A DNA stretch of 64,000 bases from Symbiodinium kawagutii. Lineage: Eukaryota > Sar > Dinophyceae > Suessiales > Symbiodiniaceae. A model generated the notes under the pieces. That model was not told the origin of the DNA. It did no database searches and was given only the letters and a program-made list of their open reading frames with translations. Within the stretch, counting starts at the first letter, position 1. Each line of letters starts with the position of its first letter. Below, in pieces: positions 1 to 10,090 of the stretch. Position numbers and translations under genes: made by a program. The stretch covers positions 390,566 to 454,565 of the forward strand of contig VSDK01022078.1 in the NCBI GenBank assembly GCA_009767595.1, written 5' to 3'.

Positions 1-156
1 ACCGCTATTTCAACTGCCTACGATATTGACAGAAAATAGAAACATAGAGATACTATGATACTAGATTACTAGTATCAGTATTTTGGTTACCTTATTCATG
101 CTTATTGTATAACCGCCTGATATCACTAGTATTCTGCCTACCTTAGAGTATAGCCA

Positions 157-315
157 ATGTCTACCTCCCCATGGATCCCCGTTGTGCCTCCCAAGGACTA
201 CATGATTCTCAACGGCATGGAAGTGGGCGGTCAGAGATACTTCCACATCTACAGCGGCTGCGGCACCTTGGAACGAACGGATCAACCGGCGATTGACCGG
301 GGTTACAACGGCTAG
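157..315 (+). CDS. small ORF or first exon, 52 aa, unknown
   Basis: An ATG at 157 (context GCCAATG) opens a 52-codon frame that closes at TAG 313-315. The peptide begins MSTSPWIPVVPPKDY and contains NGMEVGGQRYFHIY. Its mixed amino acids and GC-richer composition contrast with the AT-rich repeats on both sides, which is the only evidence for coding. It could be a complete short protein or a first exon whose donor lies before the TAG. No family is recognised. The opposite strand is also open here and is treated as a shadow. Confidence 0.4.
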   Translation: MSTSPWIPVVPPKDYMILNGMEVGGQRYFHIYSGCGTLERTDQPAIDRGYNG

Positions 316-2500
316 TAGTGGTTAAGAATAGTGGTTAATAATAGTTAACCAACAAGAATAGTAGTGGTTAATAATAGTCATGATAGTGGTTAATAGTAGT
401 GGTGAACTATTATTGTTGGGTAAGAATAGTGGTTAATAGTGGCTAGTAGTAGGTGTGGTCAAACAGCTAGTATTAAGTGTGGTTAGTTTTGTGGTTAATA
501 GTAGTGTTCAACTAGTAGTTCCACAGCCACTTAACCAACAATAATAGTTAAACAACTGCTAGCTGGTGGTTTCAACGTTTGGCTTATAATGATTAATAGT
601 GGCAAGTGGTGGGGGATAATCACCAAACTGGCTGGTGGTTTGATTGACATTTTGATTATTTTGCCATGTGTAATTATTAACAAATAGTTGGTTGACAAGC
701 ATTTGTTTCATAGAGGTAGTTCAACCACCAACCGGTTAAGCATTTGAAGCCACTTTGATGTTTGATTGTGAAGATGTTTGGAGATTTGTGGAGATGTTTG
801 AAGATTTTCAAGACTTATTAAGATTTATGATTGTGAAACTAACCTTATAACTTAGAACTGATCACAATGGATTTGAAGGTTTATGAAGCGCTGTTAAGCA
901 TGATAAGTCATTATCAACCATCATCAGCCAGTATCATCAACCATTATCCATACTTGGAGAGAGAGAGAGAGAGATTGTCCACATATCATCTTCGACCATC
1001 AATCATCATTATCAACAGACATCATCGTGTGAGCCGTATCTAATTACTAGCCGTCTCTAAGAAACATCAAGCATTTTCGCTATGAACCTATATCACAATA
1101 TATGGCCTTGGGGCAAAACCCTGTACCCCTGGTTCCCCCATGATTAACCAAGGTTTTCCCCATAGGTTTCTTGGGTTTTATCTATCATGATTGATGGTTG
1201 ATATTGACCATATCAACCATCGTTTTTGAAAAAGCAATATTAGCCCACGTTAAGCTATGAAGCACCGCGAATCATCTTGTTCTGTCAACCGCCATGATCA
1301 GAACATATCAACCATCGACTACCCATCATTGACCAGTTCCAACCCTCCTTGGATATGGTAAGTCATCAATGGCCACCATGAACCACCATGAAAACCATAT
1401 CGAATAGCATCAAACGACAATAGTTAGTCACTATCAACTCATCATCAGCCATCCTTATCAACCATCAAATAACTATCGTGAACCACTTTTAGCTGCCATT
1501 CAGCCCTTGTTAGCTACCCTTATGAGCTAACCATTCGCCACCCTCATTAGTTAACCGGCTTCAGCCGCGCTTTCAGGCCCCACCTGTGAGGATTGCCTCA
1601 ACGGTCCGGCACACAGCAGATGGAGAGAATCCCATAGTCGATGGACATTGAGATCACACGTAGGGATTAAACAACAGATACTAACATTTTGCATTCTGTG
1701 TAACTATATTGAAGTTTAACCATGGTACTGGCAATAGGTATTAACATGTGTTATTAACATCAATAGGTATCAACAATGGGTATTGTGTAAATTTACCATG
1801 GTATTAACGATGGGTATTAATAGTAGAGATTGGCAATAGGTATTTTCTAAACCTGTTCACCTATTATACCTATTAGCCCTTAGCTTATGGGATTATTTGT
1901 CATAATAACAACAGGTATTAACAATAGGTATTACCATCAATAGGCATTAACTAACATCAATAGGTATGACATTAATAGATCGTAACATGGATATAGAGTA
2001 TCCATCTGGCTAAAACTATGGGATTAGCAATAGGTATTACTATAAACTGATAGGTGCTCACCATTCCCGTATTAACCTCTTAGCCCTTAGCCAATGGGAT
2101 TAGCAATAGGTATTGCTAATAATCGGAATTAGCTTGTACTGCTTGAATGATGGCAATCAGAAAGTCAAATTGCTGGGTCCTGATATCAAAAGGCCACAGC
2201 ATTGATAGGTTAGTGAGGATTGGTGGCTGATATGTTTGTATTTTAATTGCGTCATTAATCATAGGATCAATGATTGATAATCATTAGCCATATTGAATCA
2301 TGATCCATCATACTGATTTGATTGAATGGGTTAATTCTTACCAATAATGATTAAATTTTGGTTTGCCGTACTTTTGACGCATGATGGTAAGAAAAAAAGT
2401 AAACACTCATGGTCAATCATGATTTTGAATGATTACCAATGATTTATCGATTCATGATTGATGACTACCGATAAATATACGGAGCCATAGTTATAAATCC
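316..2500. repeat. AT-rich degenerate simple-repeat field
   Basis: About 2.2 kb of low-complexity DNA built from drifting short motifs. 316-560 repeats TAGTGGTTAATA; 880-1560 repeats variants of ATCAACCAT; 1735-2110 repeats AATAGGTATTAAC with a spacing of about 25 bases. I see no exon with convincing splice sites. The same ATCAACCATT texture recurs between genes throughout the window, for example 17.5-18.1 kb and 28.4-28.75 kb. Confidence 0.6.
1101..1212. repeat. dispersed ~110-bp repeat family, copy 1
   Basis: Contains GGGGCAAAACCCTGTACCCC, then GGTTCCCCCATGATTAACC, AAGGTTTTCCCC and, 40 bases on, GATATTGACCA. The same ordered blocks recur near 3150-3257 and 25232-25346, so this is a dispersed repeat and not chance low complexity. 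No terminal inverted repeat or target duplication was seen. Identity to a known repeat is unknown. Confidence 0.5.
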
Positions 2501-2507
2501 TGACTAG

Positions 2508-2563
2508 CCATGATGATGATGATGAATGCTGATGAATGCTGATGAATGCTGATGAATATGAAT

Positions 2564-2623
<60 letters not shown>

Positions 2624-2624
2624 T
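2508..2624. repeat. (GAT)n microsatellite with GATGAATGCT variant
   Basis: About 115 bases of GAT/ATG triplets, with three to four 10-base GATGAATGCT units at the left end followed by more than 20 uninterrupted ATG triplets. The reverse strand reads as a long serine run, an artefact of the repeat. Confidence 0.9.
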
Positions 2625-3440
2625 ATTAGGTGTTACCGGCAAATCATGTAATATCAACCATTTCTACTACCAATAAATCAATCATGTTTGGGGAGTTTGG
2701 GGTTCCCAATTTTGAGACATGACTGATGACGGTGGAGGAGCTAGTTGATCCTGCTTCATGAGCTGCCAATGCGTGTTTTTGTGCAGCCCGCACATATCCA
2801 AATGTGCTCATTCAAAACCTGGTGCAGCAATGCAGTTGTGCTGTTTTCCTTTGTTTTCATGATTCTTTTCAAGATCGTATCGGCTTCTTACGCCTAGTAG
2901 AAACAATTTTGATTCTATTTCAATCAATTTTTCATTTGACGCAGATTACTTAATATTTCAGCATGGATGACTCAGCCTGACAAACATATGGTTATGTTTC
3001 TCAAGGTGTTTTGATACCTAGTCATGCATGATATGCAGGCGCACAGGCACGCACACGGATATGTACATAATAAGAATACATGCACACACACATATGTATA
3101 TATATATATATATGGCTGTGGGCCCTCCGGGATGGCGATAAAAAAAATATGGCTGTGGGTCAAGAACCTGTGCCTCTAGCGCATTATCATTCACCATTGT
3201 TTCCTATGATTGTTGGGAAATATCCCCGATGATTGATGTTCAATATTGACCCAGCTCGCCTATATAGTTGGCATTTATATTTGTATATATATACCCCTTA
3301 TAATTGTTAATGATCATCCCCTAGTATGAAACCAGCTTTAATCAATAACCATTAATCATTAGCCATCATGAATCACCATTCTTGTTGGTCACTATCCCTA
3401 TTATTAACCAGCTATGATTGCTTGATTAATCTTGATCCAT
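2625..3440. other. no gene seen; AT-rich with short simple repeats
   Basis: Contains a CA/TG stretch near 3045-3080, a (TA)n run near 3095-3112 and a copy of the dispersed ~110-bp family. No frame with credible splice boundaries was found. Confidence 0.4.
3150..3257. repeat. dispersed ~110-bp repeat family, copy 2
   Basis: Begins GGCTGTGGGTCAAGAACC, continues with CACCATTGTTTCC, ATTGTTGGGAAATATCCCC and ends ATATTGACCCA. Block order matches the copies at 1.1 kb and 25.2 kb. It is the most diverged of the three in its second block. Confidence 0.45.
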
Positions 3441-3710
3441 AGCCCTTTAGTTGGTATATATCCCCTATATAATTGTGAGATACTATTTGTTCTCATCCCT
3501 TCTTATTACCCAGCTAAACCAGCTTGGCATTTGTGGCTCTGCAATTTCTCACCTTCAGCCTAGCTGGACCTGCGGGATGGTGATGGAGAGCGAGCTAAAC
3601 CACCTATATATCCCCTATGATTCACCCCTATAATTGTGAATGATCCCAGCTATATATCCCCTATAGTCGCGAACGATCCCAGCTATATACCCCGTATTAT
3701 CAACCAGCTC
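3441..3710. repeat. degenerate repeat with CAGCTATATATCCCCTAT motif
   Basis: Variants of GATCCCAGCTATATATCCCC and CCCCTATAATTGTGAATGA recur at least five times between 3455 and 3705. The period is irregular (roughly 30-60 bases), suggesting an old decayed tandem array. Confidence 0.5.
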
Positions 3711-3741
3711 AACCAGCTATAACATTGGTAGCTCAACTGCT

Positions 3742-3888
3742 CGACCCGTGACGCGAAGGCCATGCCGCGCCCAGGTCGAGGCCTGGCCTTGGTTCCCATA
3801 CAACTGCCCAGCATGTGTGGCACTACCAGCAGCAAATCCGCCCCTTGGACCCAGGGCGGCCATGCAGTGATTGGTTGGGATATAGTGG
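3742..3888 (+). CDS. possible exon, unknown product
   Basis: A GC-rich island in AT-rich DNA. On the plus strand it reads AKAMPRPGRGLALVPIQ then CGTTSSKSAPWTQGG without a stop, possibly after the acceptor GACGCGAAG. The minus strand is also open, so strand choice is uncertain. No domain recognised. Confidence 0.25.
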
Positions 3889-3889
3889 G

Positions 3890-4427
3890 ATCATATTGCA
3901 TCATATGATCCATTTATCTATATCTAAGTGATCTTGTTGATAAATGGATTATATTTGTCATTCATGAACTGTGAATCCATGAGTCACTTGATAAATGGTT
4001 CTATAAATGACTCATGGATTATCATGATTATATTAAATTCCTTAAAATGAATGAAAGATGGATGAACATCAGAGTTAGACGGACAGCTTGGTCATGATGT
4101 GAAAAACATGGAGTATGGGGTATTGACCCACTGCCACTGATTTGGGAGGTGCTTTTTTACTTGGCGATTTAGATGGGACGACTCTGCCTGGCTTTTAGAA
4201 AAAGGTTTCAGGTCCAAATGCAGTTTTCATCAAAAAGCAAGGAAAGCTTCCGATTTTCATGGCCTGTGATTACTTCTCGTTTTTTTCCTGACTGGCTTTA
4301 AAACTTTATTTGCCCCAAATGGCGTACAGGCTTCAGTGAGCTCTCAGATGCCCAGGTCTATGGGATTTTATATAATCCCGGTGACGGCCAGTCTCTCAGT
4401 TACCGTGATGTCCTGACCAGCTTTCAG
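3890..4427. other. no gene seen
   Basis: AT-rich DNA with an imperfect repeat of ATAAATGGATTAT and ATGACTCATGGATT around 3905-4030. No coding frame supported. Confidence 0.35.
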
Positions 4428-4608
4428 AAGCCAAGCAGCGGTAGATCTTTGGGCGACTTGCTTAGGCAGCACGAACACCGAGTTCAATTGCGTCGAGTCT
4501 TTGGAAGAGTATTGGTCGGCCGCATCCGCCAACGACTTGTTCTCGACCATCATGCGCATATCAATCTCGGGCCTGATTGCCACATGGCCTTCGGAGGTGC
4601 TCGATTGA
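4428..4608 (+). CDS. exon, unknown product (upstream part of RING gene?)
   Basis: After the acceptor CAGCTTTCAG the plus strand reads AAVDLWATCLGSTNTEF, then CVESLEEYWSAASANDL and IMRISISGLIATWPSE. It then meets a GT donor (GTGCTC, exon end about 4596) or a stop at 4606-4608. The amino-acid mix (W, acidic and hydrophobic residues) is typical of real protein. It lies on the same strand upstream of the RING exons, so it may be the same gene; this is inference from position only. Confidence 0.45.
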
Positions 4609-4756
4609 CAGCACACCCATCAAATTATGCAGGTGAATACGCTATAACATTTCTATAACCGCCCTTCAAAACCCATTAAATTGTGTTTCATTACCTTTTT
4701 AAGAGACACCAATCCGTCCATACAAATGTACATGCGCGTGGTTGTGAACATCCAAG

Positions 4757-4963
4757 TTGCTCCGTTGCCAGATTCCTGACGCAGCTGAGCTCAGGTCTTG
4801 GTCATCATCACGTTGGGGTCATTTCTATACCTACGAATCTGCAGGCAAGAAAACAGTCCATATGGCACAGCTTATGGCAACCGAGTGCAAGTTGCCACTG
4901 GCATCTCGGCTCATTCATGGGCAAAAAATCTGGAGAGAGAGGGAATCTCAATTGGGTTGAAGC
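4757..4963 (+). CDS. exon, unknown product (upstream part of RING gene?)
   Basis: Open plus-strand frame reading DAAELRSWSSSRWGHFY, then TYESAGKKTVHMAQLM and CKLPLASRLIHGQKIW, ending at a TGA shortly afterwards. A plausible acceptor is TCCGTTGCCAG at about 4762-4772. The end is not defined. A second plus frame overlaps but looks less protein-like. Confidence 0.4.
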
Positions 4964-5198
4964 TATGAAATTGTGTTAAGAGTTGGTTCTTGTGACTAAG
5001 TCATGGGAGAAGATGGCTGTAGTTGTTATTCACTCATCGGAGTTGCTGCTTTCCGGACAGAAAGTCTTCACCAAAGTGAGCGCACGCTCATCCCCACGCT
5101 CTGAGGAACAGGTGGACAGGAACCACCCACAAAGGAACAGATCGAGGCATGCGTTCCGGAAGTCCCCATGGACAAGGACTAAACTCCACGAATGAGAG

Positions 5199-5284
5199 CA
5201 AGCTTGGGATCACCTACACTATGCCCTTTCCAACATATGCATCAAGGATGTTTGTATCCCAAATACTGGGGAAGGAGACAGATT
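5199..5284 (+). CDS. exon upstream of RING domain, unknown fold
   Basis: After the acceptor GAATGAGAG the frame reads QAWDHLHYALSNICIKD then VCIPNTGEGDR, followed by an excellent donor GTAAGA (phase 2). A short preceding stretch near 5141-5170 reads IEACVPEVPMDKD and may be another small exon. Both lie just before the RING exons on the same strand. Phase 2 does not join directly to the phase-0 exon at 5438, so an exon or splice choice is missing from this model. Confidence 0.5.
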
Positions 5285-5437
5285 GTAAGATTTAGAATTT
5301 AGATCTAGCATAATTATTTAGCATAATGATGCATAAGATTTCGCACGTTGTCGGCATCATGTCATGTTAGGATCCAATGCCATCTGCTCCCATCTCTGCC
5401 CATCGCCCTGCCTATCCCTGCCCATCTCTGCCTTCAG

Positions 5438-5509
5438 GAGGAAACTTGCGCAGTGTGCTTGGACGGTATCGAAGTGAACCAAATGGTCCGAAAGCTGAAG
5501 TGCAATCAC
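5438..5509 (+). CDS. RING-H2 finger exon 1 (first zinc ligands)
   Basis: 24 codons, phase 0 at both ends, acceptor CTGCCTTCAG and donor GTTGCT. Reads EETCAVCLDGI then VNQMVRKLKCNH. The CxxC pair and the downstream CxH are ligands of a C3H2C3 RING finger, and LDG after the second Cys is typical of RING-H2 proteins. Joined in frame to the exons at 6025 and 6203 it gives C-x2-C-x14-C-x-H-x2-H-x2-C-x10-C-x2-C, the family spacing. RING-H2 domains recruit an E2 ubiquitin-conjugating enzyme. The intron that follows is about 515 bases. Confidence 0.85.
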
Positions 5510-6024
5510 GTTGCTCAGCACTGGTGGGTCCCCCGTGGCTGGTGAATCGGTGGATTCCAATCAGGGCAGCCGTTCCATTGAACAGCTGCCATTGCAGTAG
5601 AGTTGACAGTTGATATGAGTTATTTGTCAGTTGACCAAGTTTGACTCTGCTTTCTCAAGACTGAACTGAACTGAATTGGACTGAACTGGTCCGTTTCTTG
5701 TGCCATGTCTTTTCGGTGGGCACCATGAGTTTGCAGGCTTCGCCACCCTGAAGCAAATCAATCACCATGTTGACGACGACGCCTTACCTCACCAACCATG
5801 AGAAAATGAATTTCACCATGGTGGTTTTGTTTGTTGATTGGTAATGGTATACAACTGCAATTTTGTTAGAGGATTTGATACCACACAAATGGCAAATGAT
5901 AATGAATTGAGTGATTTGCCATTCGCATTGATGATATGTTTCATGATTGATGACCATTCACCACCACGGTCTCAACTATCCTGGCACGTGACAGTATCTC
6001 AAGCAGCCCCGCAGCACGGCCGAG

Positions 6025-6069
6025 GCTTTTCACTCCCAGTGCATAATCGATTGGTGCACTCACCGCTCT
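6025..6069 (+). CDS. RING-H2 finger exon 2 (middle ligands)
   Basis: A 15-codon exon, acceptor ACGGCCGAG and donor GTACAAG. It reads AFHSQCIIDWCTHRS. FHxxCIxxW is the hallmark middle of a RING-H2 domain: it supplies a His and a Cys ligand and the conserved Trp that packs against the E2. Phase 0 on both sides joins the flanking exons without adjustment, strong evidence that the splicing is right. Confidence 0.85.
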
Positions 6070-6202
6070 GTACAAGTGCCCCAGCAGGGAATCGTCGTAT
6101 GGGTCATCGTGTGCCATGGGTCGTCAGCCATGGATCATGATGAAAACGAATGAAAACCACCGTGGTTGGCACGTGGCGAATCCCACGGTCCCACGCTTCA
6201 AG

Positions 6203-6307
6203 GCCATCATTTGCCCTGTGTGCCGCGATTCGCAGCCGCTGAACGCGGGACGGAATGGACAGGCCGTACATGTCACGTGTGGCTCCAGGGGGGACATCTG
6301 GGGTTAA
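6203..6307 (+). CDS. RING-H2 finger exon 3 and C-terminal tail
   Basis: After the acceptor CACGCTTCAAG the frame reads AIICPVCRDSQPLNAG, giving the last CPxC zinc-ligand pair and the Arg usual after it. It runs on as RNGQAVHVTCGSRGD to a stop at 6305-6307. This can be the terminal exon; an earlier donor is possible (for example GTACAT at about 6265), so the last 14 residues are uncertain. Probable function: E3 ubiquitin ligase of unknown substrate. Confidence 0.75.
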   Translation, partial: AIICPVCRDSQPLNAGRNGQAVHVTCGSRGDIWG

Positions 6308-6465
6308 TCAGGCTTAGTGGTAGTTAGTGGTGGTTGGTGATGCTCAGTGCTGGGAATGCTTTGCCCAAGACATGATTTCCTTTGAATTGTTCATAATTTT
6401 GGCCAAGCAATGGGGCAGATGACTTCATTGTGAGTTGATGCATTGCCCATGGCCCCCGGAGTTTT

Positions 6466-6590
6466 AGCACGGTGCCGTGGGAGGCAGACGCTGGGCCTCG
6501 GGTGATTGGCGCACCGGAAGGCTTGCCGAAGGGCGGGCTGCGCCTCCCGCCATGCCAGGGGGTGGAGCCCAGTGCGCAGACCAATTTCAT
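6466..6590 (+). CDS. possible exon, unknown product
   Basis: GC-rich stretch reading VPWEADAGPRVIGAPEG, then PKGGLRLPPCQGVEPSAQ on the plus strand after a possible acceptor GAGTTTTAG. Another plus frame and the minus strand are also open. It might continue the RING gene or be independent. Confidence 0.3.
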
Positions 6591-7052
6591 GCTTCTCTCT
6601 ACTTTACATGCATGCGTGCCTGTGTCGCCATTCCAGAACTTGGCTTGTGCACAGGCTTTTATTAGTTTAAGCATGTTTAAGCGCCCATACGTTCGCTGGC
6701 TAATCTGTTTCAACACGTATTTATGAAGGTGTTCTCTTATTCGTCCTCAATTTGTGTGTTTGTCCTTGTGCTTGTGCGTGCGTAATGAGAGTTGAGGGCG
6801 TATCATGCATGTGCCTGACTACTAGCATGATTTGCCCTGCCACGACAAGCCAGAACAGACCATGTATATACATCCATTGTCTGGTAGCATCTGAATACTT
6901 ATGCAAGGTACTTCATCCGTCGGATGTTGTGGGTGGTTTGCTGGCGCACGCACATGCTACAAATATGCGTGTGTCTCTAGAAACGGTCCGCTCCGTTAAT
7001 TGATGATTTGATGAAATCTGAGTGCAAGTAAGCATCATGGCTCAGCTCATGC

Positions 7053-7220
7053 TCAAAACATATCTCGTTTCTCCAAAAAGTCTAGCAGCTTGACGCTGTA
7101 GGTCAGCACTAGATCCTTCGACAGGTGGAAGTCAGCAGCACTGGCAGCTCCATGCGTTGCTTCCACTGCGAGGCTTAGTTGCTGAAAGTGTTTGACGTCG
7201 CAGATGAGGCTCGGGATGGC
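7053..7220 (-). CDS. minus-strand exon, possibly terminal, unknown product
   Basis: On the minus strand, acceptor CTCAACCTAG is followed by AIPSLICDVKHFQQLS, then LAVEATHGAASAADFHL and SKDLVLTYSVKLLDFLEK, ending at TGA 7055-7053. The 55 residues are helix-compatible and read like real protein. The stop makes it a candidate last exon of a minus-strand gene with the exon at 7400-7511. No family recognised. Confidence 0.55.
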   Translation of the reverse strand, partial: AIPSLICDVKHFQQLSLAVEATHGAASAADFHLSKDLVLTYSVKLLDFLEKRDMF

Positions 7221-7399
7221 CTAGGTTGAGTTTATCCATGTGTTCGTGTGTGTGGTTCCCTGCCCTCATTTCAATCATTTATGTCATTTACATGCGTTCT
7301 GAATGATATTAGTAAGAATAACAATGATGTTGAAAAGTCTATATATTGCATATATGTGTTTGTGTGTGTTGCCCCATTTCCTTGTCGTTTGCTTCATGA

Positions 7400-7511
7400 A
7401 ATTCCACTCCCGAATGTTCTTTGCCACGCCCAGGTCCAGTGTTTTTAATACCGTTCGCCATGGCACGTCGCAGTGGCGAATTTTCCCAGCTGCAGCAAGC
7501 CTTACGCAGGC
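7400..7511 (-). CDS. minus-strand exon, unknown product
   Basis: Reads CVRLAAAGKIRHCDVPWR then TVLKTLDLGVAKNIREWNF on the minus strand. An acceptor (GGCGGTGCAG) precedes it and a possible GC donor (GCAAAC) follows ATGAA. It lies 180 bases upstream, in minus sense, of the 7053-7220 exon and probably belongs to the same gene. Boundaries are approximate. Confidence 0.45.
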
Positions 7512-7879
7512 TGCACCGCCCGTGTAAAGTGGTAACCCCCCCTTGATCTCCCTGGATCTCTCCCTTGATCATTGGTAGCCATGTCCCACTTGGACATCAC
7601 CCAACCATTATGGGATCCCTAGCAGTCATCCACTTAGGTGATGGTCCAATCATGGAATATTTACCAACCCCTGTTATTCCTAGCTTTTCCCTTGCGGGAT
7701 GCATGTCACATCGCGATGAGGTTTTGGGACAAATAGTGTGTGTGTGTGTGCATTTGTTGATGTGTTGCTTACATTTTGTTGACATATTGCGTTGTGGCGT
7801 GTGCTGTGACTCAAAATCCGCACGTCTTTTGGCGGTGCATGCAGCCTCGACTCGGTGTTGCTGATAGCCATCTTTGTAG

Positions 7880-7962
7880 ATCAAGCCATGTCCGATCCTG
7901 ACATGCTAAGCGCAGAGCAAGCCGTCGACTTAACGATGAGGAAAGGCTACATGTGGCGGTAA
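7880..7962 (+). CDS. plus-strand exon, unknown product
   Basis: Acceptor CATCTTTGTAG, then QAMSDPDMLSAEQAVDL and TMRKGYMWR, ending at a GT donor (GTAATC at 7959) or the stop TAA 7960-7962. Acidic, methionine-rich and protein-like. It is opposite in strand to its neighbours, so it belongs to a separate or nested gene. Confidence 0.45.
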
Positions 7963-8184
7963 TCATCCACTTTATTAGTCTGGTGTACCCCCAAATTTGA
8001 TAGCCGTTTATAGGCGTAAACCAGCCATCTTTGGGGTAATTACCCCATTTTGAGAAAAGAATACATGCTTGCTTATTTTGCCACTCGTTACACATGGTTG
8101 TAGTCATCGAAGAAACTAGGAGAGCAATATGGTTGATGCTGACGGTGTTTGTTCTCTGTGCTTGGGATGTCCCTGTGAGCGGAT

Positions 8185-8280
8185 GATCATCTTCGCAAAC
8201 ATTGTTTACCACGATGCCCAAGGCATTTCGTGGAGATTTTCTCATGGCCTGCGGCATCACATGCCACTTCAGTAGGTTCA
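8185..8280 (-). CDS. minus-strand exon next to assembly gap, unknown
   Basis: Minus strand reads LNLLKWHVMPQAMRKSP then RNALGIVVNNVCEDDHPL. It is cut by the run of N at 8282. The plus strand also has an open, less balanced frame. Strand choice is moderate. Confidence 0.35.
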
Positions 8281-8281
8281 G

Positions 8282-8338
8282 NNNNNNNNNNNNNNNNNNN
8301 NNNNNNNNNNNNNNNNNNNNNNNNNNNNNNNNNNNNNN
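8282..8338. other. assembly gap (57 N)
   Basis: Run of undetermined bases. The true size of the gap is unknown. Confidence 0.99.
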
Positions 8339-8387
8339 TTCAGCAGGTCTCGCGGGTAGATGTTTTGACCAGCGGAAGTCAAGACCC
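8339..8387 (-). CDS. minus-strand exon fragment abutting gap
   Basis: After the acceptor GGTTCGCAAG the minus strand reads GLDFRWSKHLPARPAE and then enters the N gap. The piece beyond the gap (8185-8280) could be the same exon. The acceptor block TTCGCAAGGGTCTTGA recurs at about 12437-12452 on the same strand, so some duplication may be involved. Confidence 0.35.
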
Positions 8388-8750
8388 TTGCGAACCAAAA
8401 AAACGCGACATTTCAGAGAAGAGTTTGCTTCCAGATTCCAAGAAATCTATTCCAGTTTTTTTAGAGTTCATTGCAAAAGTATGTTCAGTTTGGTTCAAAC
8501 TTTGATTTCCAAACATCGAGTGATTACATGCCTGGAATCATTACATGCCTAGAGTCTCTGAGCTGAAATGCGTGACAAGACAAGCCTCAGGAATCAGGAA
8601 TGATGATTATCAAGCATCATGAATCGTTAATCATTGCTAGTTAACGATTCCTAATTAAGCCATTAACCATGGCTTACAAGCACCAGCGCACCCACCTCAG
8701 GAAAATGATCCTGACTAACCATGGCGCTTTAACCACCAAACATCGCGCAG

Positions 8751-8871
8751 GAAAATGAATGAGTTCAAGTCTCTCTTAGAAGATGCTGAGAAGCTCCTCA
8801 CCTACGATGCGGACGACCAAGAGGCCACCTTGGCGTCATCAACACAGCCCCGGTTCCCGCCAATGAAGTGA
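8751..8871 (+). CDS. exon, acidic helical segment, unknown product
   Basis: Acceptor CATCGCGCAG, then KMNEFKSLLEDAEKLL, TYDADDQEATLASSTQ and PRFPPMK to TGA 8869-8871; a GT donor (GTGATA at 8868) overlaps the stop. The start region is amphipathic, the end Ser/Pro-rich. If the ATG at 8755 were the start it would be a 38-residue protein, but the acceptor suggests an internal or last exon. Confidence 0.55.
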
Positions 8872-9860
8872 TAGGATCTGGAAGGGTTATATAATGGTTT
8901 CGAATGGTCAATGCTTAATGATGGTTCATGCCTAGCTTAAGGGTTAGTTGTAAATGGTGAATGGTCAATGTTTTTGCTTAATGGTCGGTGCAAATGGTTT
9001 ATGGTTGATGTTTTTACTTAATAGTCAATGCAAATAGTTCATGAGGTCAATGGGTGTGAATGGTTACCCTCTGGGTGAACGATCCCATGGCTGGCTAGAA
9101 AATCCATCATTTCAACAAATGATTTCCCAGGGTTTTTGCATTGCCAAAATGGTGGATTTTCCATTGCCATGCTACTTCACCAGAGGGTAATGGTGAACGA
9201 GTATTTTGAATTGATGCTTGATGGTTGATGGTGATTAGCACGATCTGAGCCAGTTGAGGTTCAGATTAAAAGTAAAATCTTTGGCATCCAAGGCTGGAAA
9301 TTAAGCCTTCAGCAACCGGTGGCAAGAGATCCATGGGCCATTCCTTGATCTGTTCACGGTATTGGCACCAGCAATTGCATGGTACCCGGGCTAGGTCATA
9401 TGCCCTGCGATGGCCTGCGATGCGCTGTTACCTCCCTAATTGTTTTGTTGTTTCCCGGCCACCATGACCGGTGGTCATCTTACATCGCAGTCTAAGACAG
9501 CACTCAACCAGGGCTGCCAGCCATCATCAACTCTCAACAACACCGGCGAACTCTGGCATTGCCAACATGGTGACGATGGGTTTTGAATAGTGGATACTCG
9601 GGCTTTTACATCCCATCCTTTCACATCCTATCAACCAACCTTGACTCTTAACATCAGCCCACCATCCATGTTATGGTGAAAATAACTGAATCTTCTTTGG
9701 AATTTATAGCAGCTTGTTTGTGGTAAGATGTTGCAAGGACCATTGTAACTGCTGCAACTCCTTTACTGTTGGCAACACGTTGTAACCATTGTAGCTGCTG
9801 CAACTCCCTTACAGTTGCAGGTTGACTCAGGTTTACTGTTGGTGCCCCAACCCCGAAACT
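8872..9860. repeat. AT-rich repeat field with nested inverted repeat
   Basis: No exon seen. 8940-9060 repeats AATGGTCAATGTTTTTACTTA-like units. 9063-9197 holds an inverted-repeat element described separately. 9730-9830 repeats GCTGCAACTCC.TTACTGTTG. Confidence 0.45.
9063..9197. mobile_element. small inverted-repeat element (MITE-like)
   Basis: Outer arms GGTTACCCTCTGGGTGAA (left) and TTCACCAGAGGGTAATGG (right) are reverse complements with a one-base bulge. Inside them AAAATCCATCATTT pairs with AAATGGTGGATTTT. The whole folds as a nested hairpin of about 135 bases. No coding potential. Target-site duplication not clear. Confidence 0.5.
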
Positions 9861-9884
9861 CAGTCTACCATCAACCAGCCATGG

Positions 9885-10090
9885 CTAGGCTTTGGAATGG
9901 CAGCGCCTGGCGACCAGCGAACTCAGCCGCTTGGAGCGGCCATTTTCGCACCACGAGTTGCGTAGTGGAAAGTCGAGTACCGACAGCAACCCCCTTGAGA
10001 ACCACGGGGAACAGGTGCGAGAACCTGTTTCTTCTGAATCAGTTGATTTTCCGAATCAGTTGGGGAACCATTTGTGTTTTTTTCGATGTT
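9885..10090 (+). CDS. possible exon, unknown product
   Basis: Plus frame reads EWQRLATSELSRLERPF, then HHELRSGKSSTDSNPLE and EQVREPVSSESVDFPNQ. The minus strand over 9923-10165 is also open and Ser/Asp-rich (CLDSEDSVVGDSRN). I cannot decide the strand from sequence alone. Confidence 0.3.

Noticed and set aside
2433-2657. ORF with a long serine run
   Set aside because: It is the reverse reading of the (GAT)n microsatellite; flanks are AT-rich and unstructured.
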